64,000 bases of DNA, taken from the NCBI GenBank assembly GCA_046328715.1, contig JAXLWB010000013.1:124001-188000 (forward strand), written 5' to 3'. The number at the start of each line of letters is the position of its first letter. The stretch's first letter is position 1. The notes beneath the pieces were generated by a model. It was not told where the DNA came from, did not search any database, and was given only the letters and a program-made list of their open reading frames with translations. Below are positions 26,133 through 34,417 of the stretch, piece after piece. The DNA comes from JAXLWB01 sp046328715 (GTDB taxonomy: Bacteria > Chloroflexota > Anaerolineae > Caldilineales > Caldilineaceae). Made by a program: the position numbers and the translations under genes.

Positions 26133-26348
26133 ATGTCATTTGAAGAGCAAGTAAAAAGTCTTGAACGGTCAGATGTAGATGACATCTCATATCACTACGA
26201 CAATGCTCTTGACACAGAGCATGGCTCCGGTGACCATTGGATATTGATGAGCGTTTTAGACAAATATGGATTTCGAACGTATAGTCCAACAAAAGCGATG
26301 GAAATAGCAGAGGAGATCATCGTACTATGGTATCGTCTCCCAAAGTAG
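26133..26348 (+). CDS. Small hypothetical protein (71 aa)
   Basis: An acidic 71-residue protein (SYHYDNALDTEHGSGDHWIL) of unknown family, with GGAAG a few bases before ATG 26133. Its 3' end overlaps the next gene by 22 bases, so translation is probably coupled. Base composition is more AT-rich than the flanking chromosome. The two-gene overlap resembles small toxin-antitoxin or defence accessory pairs, but no motif supports this. Confidence 0.55.
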   Translation: MSFEEQVKSLERSDVDDISYHYDNALDTEHGSGDHWILMSVLDKYGFRTYSPTKAMEIAEEIIVLWYRLPK

Positions 26349-26644
26349 GTGACATTATCCGCATGCGCTCCTGGCATGGGGTGGTATTGGATGTGTTCAA
26401 AAATGAAGCAGGAAAAACGATTCTACGGGTTCAAACAGCCCGTAACGTTTTTCGACGGCTCAACCCTGAATTTATCGAACTTGATCTGGCTCCTGATACG
26501 ATTGAAGCCGCCACAATCAATGATTTGCAGGCAGAGATTGAGAGTTATCAACAGTTTTTGAATCGGTCAATTACTGAGTTGATTGAATGTAGTCAACATC
26601 ATGAACAAGGTGAAGGCAAAGTTGCTGCTGCAAATGCCAACTAA
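26327..26644 (+). CDS. Small hypothetical protein (105 aa)
   Basis: A 105-residue protein overlapping the preceding gene. The N-terminal half (VGDIIRMRSWHGVVLDVFKN) looks like a small beta-barrel of the kind seen in KOW/SH3-like domains. The C-terminal half is a probable helix or coiled coil (DLQAEIESYQQFLNRSITEL). No family name recognised. It belongs to the same AT-richer island as the Mrr-type nuclease that follows. Confidence 0.55.
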   Translation: MVSSPKVGDIIRMRSWHGVVLDVFKNEAGKTILRVQTARNVFRRLNPEFIELDLAPDTIEAATINDLQAEIESYQQFLNRSITELIECSQHHEQGEGKVAAANAN

Positions 26645-26797
26645 CAAGCAGCTTCAACTGCACTATTATAAATAGCGGTTCTACATTGGAGGGAGTGTCT
26701 GTCCTTTGCTCACCTGCCGTTTATCGCTTATATCGTTCTATGCAAACCAACTATTTGAATGGATAAAACGACTAAACCAGAAATAGGTTGACTAGAT

Positions 26798-27610
26798 ATG
26801 GGCTTGCATATTAATTTTGGTTCTATTACTCCTGAAGCTTTTGAATTTATGTGCGAAGAGTTGCTCAAGGCTCAAGGATTTGTCATAGACGTACGCCCAT
26901 CTCGCGGACCAGATCAAGGCAAAGATATCATAGCATTGCGTGATATTACAGATAATATTGGATTAACATATAAAGAAATATGGCTCATTGAATGTAAACA
27001 TACGGCGAAAAGTAATCGGTCAGTCACTGAAAGTGATATTGGAAATTTTGAAACCAGAATGAAACTTCATGGAGCTAACCGATATCTTCTCGTGACCTCT
27101 ACTACAATAAGTGAAACCGTGAAGAATCAGCTTAAGGCTGTTACAGAAGATCCCTCTAGCCCAAGAATGGCTATATTCTGGTCAAGGTATGACCTAGCAC
27201 GCTTTCTCGAAGGAAATGATAGTATCGTTAATAGATATTTTAAAACTTGGAATAGCCAAGCCAACGAGGCTGCTGCCTTACTTTGCAGCCATCACTATTC
27301 TGCACACCGTGGTGCAGTGCTGTGGTGTCCAAAAGTAACCTGCATTTTCGAACACAGAAATGCAACAAAAGAAGCTATAGAGGGAGTGAAAGAGTTGCTT
27401 TTGCAAGAGAAGTTTGAAATTTTAGCTCTAGGCAAATCAGAGAGGAGCGACTCTTGGGTGTTATTAGTGAATAGTTCAGAAGCAGAAAGACTTAATGAAC
27501 TTGTATGGAGTCGCTACCCGACAGAGGCGGGATATACAATTTATCAACGACAAATTGCTTTTGATAGGATTTGGCAATTTTTTTACCAGCCTATAAATGA
27601 GGCTTGCTGA
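26798..27610 (+). CDS. Mrr-type restriction endonuclease-like protein
   Basis: A 270-residue protein. The N-terminal 140 residues match the Mrr_cat fold: TPEAFEFMCEELLKAQGF, then the PD-(D/E)xK core GPDQGKDIIAL ... WLIECKH (Asp43, Glu65, Lys67), then NRYLLVTSTTISETVKNQL. The C-terminal half is unassigned and may recognise DNA or a ligand. Such proteins cut modified or foreign DNA. Codon use and AT content differ from neighbouring genes, suggesting acquisition by transfer. No methyltransferase is adjacent, so a modification-dependent or nucleic-acid-sensing role is more likely than classic restriction-modification. Confidence 0.82.
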   Translation: MGLHINFGSITPEAFEFMCEELLKAQGFVIDVRPSRGPDQGKDIIALRDITDNIGLTYKEIWLIECKHTAKSNRSVTESDIGNFETRMKLHGANRYLLVTSTTISETVKNQLKAVTEDPSSPRMAIFWSRYDLARFLEGNDSIVNRYFKTWNSQANEAAALLCSHHYSAHRGAVLWCPKVTCIFEHRNATKEAIEGVKELLLQEKFEILALGKSERSDSWVLLVNSSEAERLNELVWSRYPTEAGYTIYQRQIAFDRIWQFFYQPINEAC

Positions 27611-27731
27611 TTTTGGTATAGATAGCATACACCTAATTTCGTTTTACATGCTCTACCTATTTTTCAACAGCAAAACCCTATTTTCGATCCAGATCTGAGC
27701 TCCATGTCTAAAAACTATAAGATCATATTCA

Positions 27732-28388
27732 TCACAAGCAGACTAATCGTTCGCTTTCCTCATTGCTTGCTCCATCGACCTTCTCCATGCCCCAATGCTC
27801 ATGCGTATGACCATTGGGACCTTGATAGTACCCTCCCTGCGCACAGGCATAACAAAGCACAACACCATCTCGAACAACCTCACGTTCGTTGATGATCTCT
27901 TCGCCACAGTGGGCGCAGTTGGTGCGAATCACGGGGCGGCTAAGTATCGTCTCCAGCGAAGGGGTTAGCGTAACCGGTTCGAGGGTCAGTAGCTCTTCGT
28001 CGGGCATGATCATATAGGCTTGCAATTGGGCGAAGTAGTGGCGTGGCTCGTCGGGTGCATAGTGGGTTGCCCGCTCGCGAACATCCAGCCGTGGGGCAAC
28101 GCGCACGGCGACCCCGGTCTTGGCGTCGGCAAAGGTGGCCGCAATTTTGCCATAATCGGCCAAGCGGAGGGTGCGATGACCCATCGTGCAGCCGGTGGTT
28201 ACTTCGATCCCGTCGGCAAAGCAGCCGTCGGTTTCGACGATGACCAGCAGGCGTTTGTCTGTGCGGGGCAACTCCAGTCCCAAGGCCGCCGCACCAGCCA
28301 GAGCGATGCGCACGCCCAAAACCTGCCGCGGGCAAACATGGGCATGGCGCGCCGAGGAAAGCTTCAAGAGCGATTCAATATTTTGCAT
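27732..28388 (-). CDS. FmdE-family (molybdenum/tungsten-associated) protein
   Basis: From ATG 28388 the protein has 218 residues. The FmdE domain is shown by SARHAHVCPRQVLGVRIALA, LLVIVETDGCFADGIEVTTG and CTMGHRTLRLADYGK. The C-terminus carries a zinc-finger-like pair of Cys motifs (CAHCGEEI ... VLCYACAQGG). AAGGA stands before ATG 28388 and the in-frame codons upstream belong to the leader RNA. FmdE proteins accompany formylmethanofuran dehydrogenases and other Mo/W enzymes; their role is unclear, perhaps metal or cofactor handling. A Moco-riboswitch-like leader fits this, as does the Mo oxidoreductase operon upstream. Confidence 0.88.
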   Translation of the reverse strand: MQNIESLLKLSSARHAHVCPRQVLGVRIALAGAAALGLELPRTDKRLLVIVETDGCFADGIEVTTGCTMGHRTLRLADYGKIAATFADAKTGVAVRVAPRLDVRERATHYAPDEPRHYFAQLQAYMIMPDEELLTLEPVTLTPSLETILSRPVIRTNCAHCGEEIINEREVVRDGVVLCYACAQGGYYQGPNGHTHEHWGMEKVDGASNEESERLVCL

Positions 28389-28408
28389 AGGAGTTCCTTT
28401 CCAAGTCA

Positions 28409-28431
28409 ACCCGAAGACCATTTGTCTTCTG
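28409..28431 (-). promoter_or_regulatory. Expression-platform hairpin of the FmdE leader
   Basis: GAAGAC and GTCTTC pair around a five-base loop between the aptamer-like region and the ribosome site AAGGA. It could switch access to the ribosome site. Inference from position. Confidence 0.5.
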
Positions 28432-28552
28432 GGTATCGGGAGGCCGCCGCGTTTCCGCCTGCGACCCTGCGCCGTCTTCAAACGACGCCCCGCTTATGCG
28501 GGTTGGCCAAAGCACCATAGGCAAGGCCGGTAGGCGCTTTGGCTCGGAAGGT
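28432..28552 (-). promoter_or_regulatory. Moco (molybdenum cofactor) riboswitch-like leader
   Basis: Read on the minus strand the leader starts CCGAGCC and contains the landmarks I recall for the Moco RNA family: CGCCTACCGG, a long stem GCCAAAGC / GCTTTGGC, then AACCCGC with a CCCGC/GCGGG hairpin, a CGTC/GACG hairpin, GGCGGAAACGC with a GNRA-type loop, and GGCCTCCCG near the 3' end. It lies directly before an FmdE-family gene, a known context for this riboswitch. In that family Moco (or the tungsten form) binds the RNA and changes expression. The match is by eye, not by covariance search. Confidence 0.75.
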
Positions 28553-28566
28553 ATTGAAAGTAGTTT

Positions 28567-28595
28567 GTTATAATCGACGTAAGACAGGAAGACAA
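28567..28595 (-). promoter_or_regulatory. Promoter for the riboswitch-FmdE transcript
   Basis: On the minus strand TTGTCT (28595-28590, 4/6), a 17-base spacer and TATAAC (28572-28567, 5/6). Start near 28560, about 10 bases before the first conserved aptamer bases. The -35 lies within a heptad repeat. Confidence 0.55.
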
Positions 28596-28684
28596 GAAGA
28601 AGGGAAGACAAGAAGATTATCTATACTGTCTGTCCCTCTTCCTGTCCTCTTGTCCTCTTGTCTTCCTGTCATCCTGTCTTCTCC
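28580..28684. repeat. Heptad-repeat hairpin (AAGACAGG/CTTGTCCT type)
   Basis: GACAGGAAGACAAGAAG-type units on the left are mirrored by CTTCCTGTCCTCTTGTCCTC-type units on the right, with the loop near 28617-28625. It lies between the Rieske stop and the FmdE promoter and may terminate the respiratory operon. Confidence 0.8.
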
Positions 28685-28691
28685 ATCAACC

Positions 28692-29183
28692 TCACCCCAC
28701 AACCGCCAACCTCACCCCTGCCTCGACCGCTGTATTCGGGTCGATCACCAGGTCACCTTGCGCATTGCGGGTGAGCGCCCAATGGCGCAAGGGGTGGGAG
28801 GCGGGGCCGGTCAAGTTACGTCCTGCTTGGTCATAATGGCTGCCGTGACAGGGACACTGGTAGCCGGCTTCGCTCTGTTCAACCAGGCAGCCCAAGTGAG
28901 TGCAAATGGCGGAAACGGCAAAATAGCCCTCTTCATCGCGCAGCAGATAGGTGCGGGCCGCTGGCACATAGCGACCCTGGCCCAGGGGCGGTGCCTGCGC
29001 TGCCGGAACCACCGCCGGTGCCAGACGGGAGGTCATCACCGGTGGCGTCATAAATTGCCCACTCACTCTAGCAATCGCTAAGCCCGCAAGACCAAGTGCG
29101 CCGCCGATCAGCCATTGTAAAAAGCGCCGGCGGGCAGGGGCTTGTTCGCCTTGGGCGGGTGGCATGGGGCTGGTGTCGTTCAT
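28692..29183 (-). CDS. Rieske [2Fe-2S] protein
   Basis: A 163-residue protein. The N-terminus has ARRRFLQW followed by a hydrophobic stretch (LIGGALGLAGLAIA), a Tat-like signal/anchor as usual for Rieske proteins. The cluster motifs are CTHLGC and CPCHGSHYD, giving two Cys and two His ligands and the disulfide cysteines. In a bc complex it takes electrons from quinol and passes them to a cytochrome c. Its start overlaps the stop of the nonahaem cytochrome gene by four bases (ATGA), so the two are translationally coupled. Last gene of the respiratory run. Confidence 0.95.
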   Translation of the reverse strand: MNDTSPMPPAQGEQAPARRRFLQWLIGGALGLAGLAIARVSGQFMTPPVMTSRLAPAVVPAAQAPPLGQGRYVPAARTYLLRDEEGYFAVSAICTHLGCLVEQSEAGYQCPCHGSHYDQAGRNLTGPASHPLRHWALTRNAQGDLVIDPNTAVEAGVRLAVVG

Positions 29184-30664
29184 GGTTGGACCTTCCCCTG
29201 AAGTACGTCGTCGCGTGGATAGGCGTGGCAGGCATGGCAGTAGTGCGAGGCCTGTTCATCGGGCTTCTGCTGGCAGGCGCTGCCCATCACCAACGGGACC
29301 GCCACATTTTCCCCCGACACCTTGAGCGTTTCCAGGAACTGGTTGGGACCTACCTTTTTCACCGCCCACAACTTCTCGCCCAGTTGATTTACGACTACTT
29401 GATCTCCCACCTGCAAGGTTCCGTGGCCGTTGAGCCGGGACTGGCGCATGGCCGCTTCGTTTGGGTCGCTGATCGGCTGGGTCTGCGGCAAACTGGTCAA
29501 GGTGCCGTGACAGGTGCGACATTCGGTGCCCTGCGCCTCGGCCATCGCATCGGCAATATGACCGTTGCCCATCGCCGCCTCGCTGGTGTGACAGTCAACA
29601 CAATCCAACTTCCACTCGCATTCGGTAAACTGCCCGATCGGTTGGTAATACTCAAGCAGACGGCGTTCCTGGGGCGGCATAAATTCGGAAAGCGGCTGGG
29701 TCAACGGCGGCAAATCCGGTCGTGAGGTAAAGCTCATCGTGCGCAGCGAATAATTGCCCCGGTTGTGGCAGTGATTGCACTGTGTAAACGGAATCGCCGT
29801 TGTGAGTTGGTGGGCGCGACCATGTCCAAGCTCATCCTTGGCAATCGTCGGATCGTTGCCTTTGTAGAACCCATCGTTGTCGTAGAGATAGTGACAGGCC
29901 GCACAGCCGGTGCTGCGATAACGATAGGGTTCAGCCGTCGCCGGAGCCGATAGATGACAACCGCCGCTGAGACAGGATTGGCGGAACTGGCTGTCAATCG
30001 GATGGCCGGAGATCGGAATGCCAGCGGCAGCCAAAGTCTGGGTGAGATCCTCGGCACTGCTGACCGGCATGGGTTCAAGTTGGGCCACGAAGCCGGCGAT
30101 TGGGTGGGGATCGGTTGCTGCAATGACCCCGTACTGTCCACTCAGATCCGGTTGTGCGCCAAAGGTGTAGCGCACCAGGGCAATGCCGCTGGCATAGGTC
30201 GCTTGTAGGCTGTTGAGGACACGGTCAATGTGATTTTGCTCCGGATCGGCATAGCCACTGTGACAGTTGCTTTGGCCGCAGGATTGCTGGACGACGCTGA
30301 AATCGCTGGGGTTAGCCCCGCCGCGCAAGCTGCTATGAGCGCGTTCTTGATCCAGCGCCAGCCCATCCCCGCCGTGACAGATGACACAGCCAAAGGTGCT
30401 GAGCGGATGGGAGGCGCTGATCTCTTCCAGGCCGATATGGCAGGTCGTACATAGTTCCGGTTTGCCGGTCAGCACAGGCGTTACCACGCGCTGGGTCGGT
30501 TGGATCTCTTGCCCGGTGGCCTGAGCATAGGCCACTTGATACTGTTGCCAATCGTTGCGCGTCGCCAGCCAGAGGCTCAGGCTGCCCGCGAGCAACAGCA
30601 CGAGGGCGGCGAGGGCAAGCAGGGTTAACTGGCGACTGGTAAACGAAGGCGGATGACGATTCAT
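29180..30664 (-). CDS. Nonahaem c-type cytochrome, membrane-anchored
   Basis: A 494-residue protein with one N-terminal membrane segment (LTLLALAALVLLLAGSLSLW) and the rest outside. Nine haem-binding motifs are present: seven CxxCH (CTTCH, CVICH, CAACH, CNHCH, CVDCH, CRTCH, CHACH) and two of the longer form CxxxxCH (CGQSNCH, CLSGGCH). It is expected to carry electrons over a distance between the cytochrome b/Rieske centre and an outer partner. No known family name is recalled. It lies 10 bases after the (frameshifted) end of cytochrome b and overlaps the Rieske gene. Confidence 0.9.
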   Translation of the reverse strand: MNRHPPSFTSRQLTLLALAALVLLLAGSLSLWLATRNDWQQYQVAYAQATGQEIQPTQRVVTPVLTGKPELCTTCHIGLEEISASHPLSTFGCVICHGGDGLALDQERAHSSLRGGANPSDFSVVQQSCGQSNCHSGYADPEQNHIDRVLNSLQATYASGIALVRYTFGAQPDLSGQYGVIAATDPHPIAGFVAQLEPMPVSSAEDLTQTLAAAGIPISGHPIDSQFRQSCLSGGCHLSAPATAEPYRYRSTGCAACHYLYDNDGFYKGNDPTIAKDELGHGRAHQLTTAIPFTQCNHCHNRGNYSLRTMSFTSRPDLPPLTQPLSEFMPPQERRLLEYYQPIGQFTECEWKLDCVDCHTSEAAMGNGHIADAMAEAQGTECRTCHGTLTSLPQTQPISDPNEAAMRQSRLNGHGTLQVGDQVVVNQLGEKLWAVKKVGPNQFLETLKVSGENVAVPLVMGSACQQKPDEQASHYCHACHAYPRDDVLQGKVQP

Positions 30665-30674
30665 GAGCGACGCT

Positions 30675-31725
30675 TTAACGGGACAGGGCGACCCAGGTCA
30701 GGATCAGCAGGCTGGCGGCGATCATAACAACGGTCGCCTGCGCCGGCCAACGATGTGGATCAAACCAAACACCGACACGACCCGGACGGCTAAACCAGGG
30801 GATCAAGGCCAGAAGCAGCAAGAGCAAGAGGGGAATCAGCACTCCCGGCCCACAGCGCCGGTAGCCAGCGCAGCAACTCCTGCACCCACAGAAAGAACCA
30901 GGGAGCCTGAGCCACGGTCGGTGGCTGGTCCAGTTGGGCCGGTCCGCCCAACGGCGCTGGCAGCAGACTGCTGAGCAGGATCAGCGCAGCGAACACGAGC
31001 AACCCTGTGACGATCTCTTTGAAAAACAAGAGATCTTTCGAGACAAAGTGTCGGGCTTCACCGTCCACAGTCGGCGGGCGTGAGATACTTCCGTCTTTGC
31101 GCAAGCGGAAAAGGTGATAAATGATACCGAAAACGACGGTGAGCGTCAACCCAATCACGTGCCAGCCATAAGAACGGAGCAGGGCTGCAGGGCCAACTTG
31201 TTCGTCCCCCATCAACAGCAAGTAGAGCGAGGTGCCCCAACGAGGAATTTCCTTGATCAAATTGGTGCCGACGAGCAATGCCCACAAGGCGCTTTCATCC
31301 CAGCGCAGGGCATAGCCGCTAAACGACCAGAACAGCACTAATACCAGCAGCCCCAACCCGATCAACCAGTTCACCCGGCGCGGTCGCCCAAAGGCACCGG
31401 TAAAGACAATCCGCACCAGATGCAGGGTGACCGTCACGACCAAGAGTTGGGCACTCCAATAATGGCGCGCCCGGATCAAGCTGCCAAAGGCTACCACATC
31501 TTGCAGCAGCGTGACAGAAGGATAGGCTTGGTCTACCGTGGGCGTGTAGTAGAAGGTCAGCAACACACCCGTGACAACGGCAATCAAAGTTGCCAGTACG
31601 CTGATCCCACCCAAGCCAAAGGTATAGGTGAGCCGCACACTTTCCGCTGGCACTTGGTCCGGGTGGAGCGCATAGAGCATCGATTGGTGTTTGTGCCAAA
31701 GCCGCCAGCGTGACCGATCGCTCAC
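30675..31725 (-). CDS. Cytochrome b of a bc-type complex, broken by a +1 frameshift
   Basis: The first part is a clear cytochrome b: two His pairs on membrane helices (RHYWSAQLL...TLHLVRI and GWHVIGLTL...IYHLFR), plus WDESALWAL. Then comes a subunit-IV-like part (KDLLFFKEIVTGLLVFAALI; APWFFLWVQELLRWLPAL). In frame, the protein ends at 30790 with an unnatural tail after ALWAG. One frame over, the sequence continues as a normal cytochrome b end (VLIPLLLLLLLALIPWFSRP, GVWFDPHRWP and a last membrane helix) to a stop at 30675. Removing one base from GGG at 30844-30846 restores a full protein. GTG 31725 directly follows the previous stop and is the likely start; GTG 31752 is an alternative. Confidence 0.88.
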
Positions 31726-31726
31726 C

Positions 31727-32416
31727 CTAACACCCACCCTCTGGATTGGCACCTGCTTTCAACCACTCGTACAAGCGTTTGAGAACTGTATCGCGCATAA
31801 AAGATTGGTCGTGCTCGGGAATTTGATCGGCGGTCTGGCGCATCTTGGCCCGTTCCATCTCATAGGGAAAGCTAATGCCAGCCAGCTCAGAGCCTTTACT
31901 GCTGCCCTGCGCAAACGCCCCATGACAGGAATCGCAGTGGAAACTGGTCCACAGGCTCATACCCAAGATCGGACCCTCTGGCAATTCTTCCTGACCTGGT
32001 TCAATCTTGACAATCGCCAGCGACGGTCGGGCGAGCGGCTCGCTTTTAGCCGACATGGACTGCAACCAACCGTAAATGTCATACACGCCTTGGTCCGGCA
32101 GGAGATCGGCGGAAAAGGCAGGTTTGGGTGGGATGGCATTGCGCACCTTGAGCAAGAATTGATCGAACGACAACGCCGTATGCGCCAGGGTTGGACCGAT
32201 GGCACCTTGCCCCTCTGGCCCGTGACAAGAGACACATTGTTCATCGTTGAACAGTTTCTGGCCCTGCCCTACGTCTGCGTCCGCCAGTTGTGTGCTGACC
32301 TGGACCGTGGGGGTAGCGCGTGCCGGTGCCGGACGTACCGCATTGACACAGGCGGCAGCGAGCAACATGCCAATGACCAGGATGATGACAATCACGAAGG
32401 ATCGATAAAGAGACAT
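31727..32416 (-). CDS. Dihaem cytochrome c, membrane-anchored
   Basis: A 229-residue protein with a hydrophobic N-terminus (FVIVIILVIGMLLAAACV) that may be a lipoprotein signal or anchor. The first cytochrome c domain has CVSCHGPEGQGAIGPTLA, typical of class I c. A second haem motif CDSCHGAFAQG sits in the C-terminal half, after GMSLWTSFH. It should accept electrons from the Rieske/cytochrome b centre or link it to the NrfD module encoded just upstream. Its stop is immediately followed by the cytochrome b start. Confidence 0.9.
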   Translation of the reverse strand: MSLYRSFVIVIILVIGMLLAAACVNAVRPAPARATPTVQVSTQLADADVGQGQKLFNDEQCVSCHGPEGQGAIGPTLAHTALSFDQFLLKVRNAIPPKPAFSADLLPDQGVYDIYGWLQSMSAKSEPLARPSLAIVKIEPGQEELPEGPILGMSLWTSFHCDSCHGAFAQGSSKGSELAGISFPYEMERAKMRQTADQIPEHDQSFMRDTVLKRLYEWLKAGANPEGGC

Positions 32417-32447
32417 TGTTCCCTCTTTTTCTTTAACTACCCACCTA

Positions 32448-32494
32448 CCCCCTCCTACCCTACCCTGCTAAGGGGAGGGCTAGGGCGGGGTTGT
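32448..32494. repeat. Degenerate CCCTAACCC-family repeat
   Basis: CCCTCCTACCCTACCCTGCT pairs imperfectly with AAGGGGAGGGCTAGGGCGGG. It is a shortened relative of the elements at 1614-1745 and 36693-36791 and sits in the operon between the NrfD and dihaem cytochrome genes. Confidence 0.65.
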
Positions 32495-32513
32495 AGTTCT
32501 TTTTTCTTGATGC

Positions 32514-33551
32514 CTAACGCGCCAGAACCGGCAGGAAGTGCGAAACCTGTCCGGCATAGACAAACACGTAGCGCAGCAGGAAGCCGCCGACCAACACCAA
32601 GGAGGCACTAACAAAACCCAGTTGGCGGCTGTATTTGATCGCCCCTTCTTTCAAGATCAACGGAAAGAGTTCATAGCCTTCAATCGCCAACGGAACAAGT
32701 AAGCCCAGCACGACCACCCCACCCCAGAAGGCAAGCGTGTATGGCCCGCCCATCACCAGGTTAATCGAGACCGAAGAACTCCAGGTGTTCAAAACCTGAT
32801 GGAGGAAAAAGGGAATGATGATAAAGATTTCCAACACAATCAGGGAGGCGTCGATCGAAACCAACAAGTGGCGCTCGTGGCGCATCGCTTCGGCGTCCAA
32901 CAAGCGACCGCCCAACGCCGCCACCAATAGCACGAAGGCCGCGCCGGACGAGAGTGCCGAGAAGAGGAAAAGCTGCGCAACCATCGGTGTATTCCAGAAG
33001 GGGCGCGAGGGAATTGCACCGAGCAGAACGCCTGTGTACATACCTACGCCCAACGAAAGTGCAAAGCCTACTGCCGCCAAAATTCCACGTCCCATGCGCA
33101 CGACCCGTTGGTCCAGCGGTTTCCAGCGACTAAGGTGGCCAAGAGCGTCCACTCGGCTGGGCAGCCGAATCAGATTGCGTAGTGGACGCGGCAGCCAGAG
33201 CACCAAATAGAGCAGCGCCACGGCTGTAAATAAGGTGAGCAGCCAACTGCCAATCGACATGGGTGAGGTGATCTGAATCGTCGTGAAAAGTCGCCAAAAG
33301 CGCAGCGGGCGGCCCAGATCAAAGACCAACATCCCCAGCCCAAGCATCAGTGGCCACGGTGCTAGCAGCGCGCTCAAACGCGCCAGCCGCCGGTATTGCC
33401 CGCCGCCAATGTAGGTGGCAAACGACGAGACTGCAAACATGCCAGCGCTGATGCCGGCGGTGTAAAGATAGATAACCACCAGCAAGCCCCATTCGAACGA
33501 TGTGGCCGAGTTAGCATAGCTCTGGACGGTGGAAAGATCGTTTGTCGGCAT
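32514..33551 (-). CDS. NrfD/PsrC-family quinol oxidoreductase membrane subunit
   Basis: A 345-residue integral membrane protein with about eight or nine hydrophobic helices (for example FEWGLLVVIYLYTAGISAGM, GLGMLVFDLGRPLRFWRLFT, and VLVGGFLLRYVFVYAGQVSH at the end). DLGRP after the second helix and RYVFVYAGQ near the end are typical of NrfD/PsrC. In such complexes it is the quinone-binding anchor that exchanges electrons with the FeS subunit. It follows the FeS and molybdopterin subunits in the usual A-B-C order, across a 212-base spacer filled with repeats. Confidence 0.92.
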   Translation of the reverse strand: MPTNDLSTVQSYANSATSFEWGLLVVIYLYTAGISAGMFAVSSFATYIGGGQYRRLARLSALLAPWPLMLGLGMLVFDLGRPLRFWRLFTTIQITSPMSIGSWLLTLFTAVALLYLVLWLPRPLRNLIRLPSRVDALGHLSRWKPLDQRVVRMGRGILAAVGFALSLGVGMYTGVLLGAIPSRPFWNTPMVAQLFLFSALSSGAAFVLLVAALGGRLLDAEAMRHERHLLVSIDASLIVLEIFIIIPFFLHQVLNTWSSSVSINLVMGGPYTLAFWGGVVVLGLLVPLAIEGYELFPLILKEGAIKYSRQLGFVSASLVLVGGFLLRYVFVYAGQVSHFLPVLAR

Positions 33552-33573
33552 AACGACAGCCTCCCTAACTTGA

Positions 33574-33765
33574 AAATGGTTAATGGTGAATGGTTAACGG
33601 TTTAATGGTTAAGTAGTATGCAACACCTGCCACCTGCCACCTGCAACTTGCAACCTGCACCATTTTCATTCTTCATTGTGCATCATCTGCATGGACATTT
33701 GACTTGAAGGTAGCGAATTGCGAATTGACTCGCCACCTGCCACTTGCTACCTGCAACCTGCGTCT
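33574..33765. repeat. Two heptad-repeat arrays
   Basis: ATGGTTA/ATGGTGA-type units (33574-33620) are followed by CACCTGC/CAACTTGCAACCTGC-type units (33625-33660 and again 33730-33762) and GCGAATT copies (about 33715-33730). It fills the spacer between the FeS subunit and NrfD genes. Confidence 0.75.
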
Positions 33766-34327
33766 AATCAGTAAGATAGTAAATGTTCGGACCCGTGCCC
33801 GCTTCGGGATACATAGTCGTATATTCGTGGGTGGCTAGGAGCTTGGAAACCTCGCTCTCGGGATCGTTCAAATCGCCGAAATGGCGGGCATTGCCCACGC
33901 ACGTTTCGACACAAGCCGGCGGTTGACCTGCATCCAGCCGATGGACACAGAAGGTGCATTTGTCCACCACCCCACGTTCTTCGTCAAAGTAGCGGGCATC
34001 ATAAGGACAGGCCATCATACAGTAACGACAGCCGATGCAGATGTCATAGTCAACCAACACCAGACCGTCTTCACGCTGGTAGGTTGCGCCAGTCGGGCAG
34101 ACCCGTTCACACGGAGGATTGGAGCAGTGATGGCAATTTTCCGGTGCGAAAAACAAACTGAGATTGGGATAGGTGCCCTTGCTGCTTTTGTCGATCCAAT
34201 TGCGATGATGGCCAATCGGAACGCTGTTCTCTTGCGAACAGGAGACCATACACGCTTCACAGTCAATACAGCGCTTCGGCTCCATCACGAAGACCCAGCG
34301 TGGAATTTTTTTATCATTGGCTCCCAT
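33764..34327 (-). CDS. Four-cluster [4Fe-4S] ferredoxin subunit (PsrB/DmsB type)
   Basis: A 187-residue protein with the cysteine pattern of the electron-transfer subunits of molybdopterin oxidoreductases: CIDCEACMVSC, CHHCSNPPCERVC, CIGCRYCMMAC and the later CTFCVHRL ... CVETC, together four cubane clusters. No signal peptide; it would be exported by riding with the Tat substrate encoded just upstream. It should carry electrons between the molybdopterin subunit and NrfD. Confidence 0.95.
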   Translation of the reverse strand: MGANDKKIPRWVFVMEPKRCIDCEACMVSCSQENSVPIGHHRNWIDKSSKGTYPNLSLFFAPENCHHCSNPPCERVCPTGATYQREDGLVLVDYDICIGCRYCMMACPYDARYFDEERGVVDKCTFCVHRLDAGQPPACVETCVGNARHFGDLNDPESEVSKLLATHEYTTMYPEAGTGPNIYYLTD

Positions 34328-34417
34328 TACGGTGCCTCCATCTATATTCTCTCGCAGGGCATGTCCCTACGAGAATAGTGAACAATTAACCATTCACTGT
34401 TCACCATTAATCATTAA

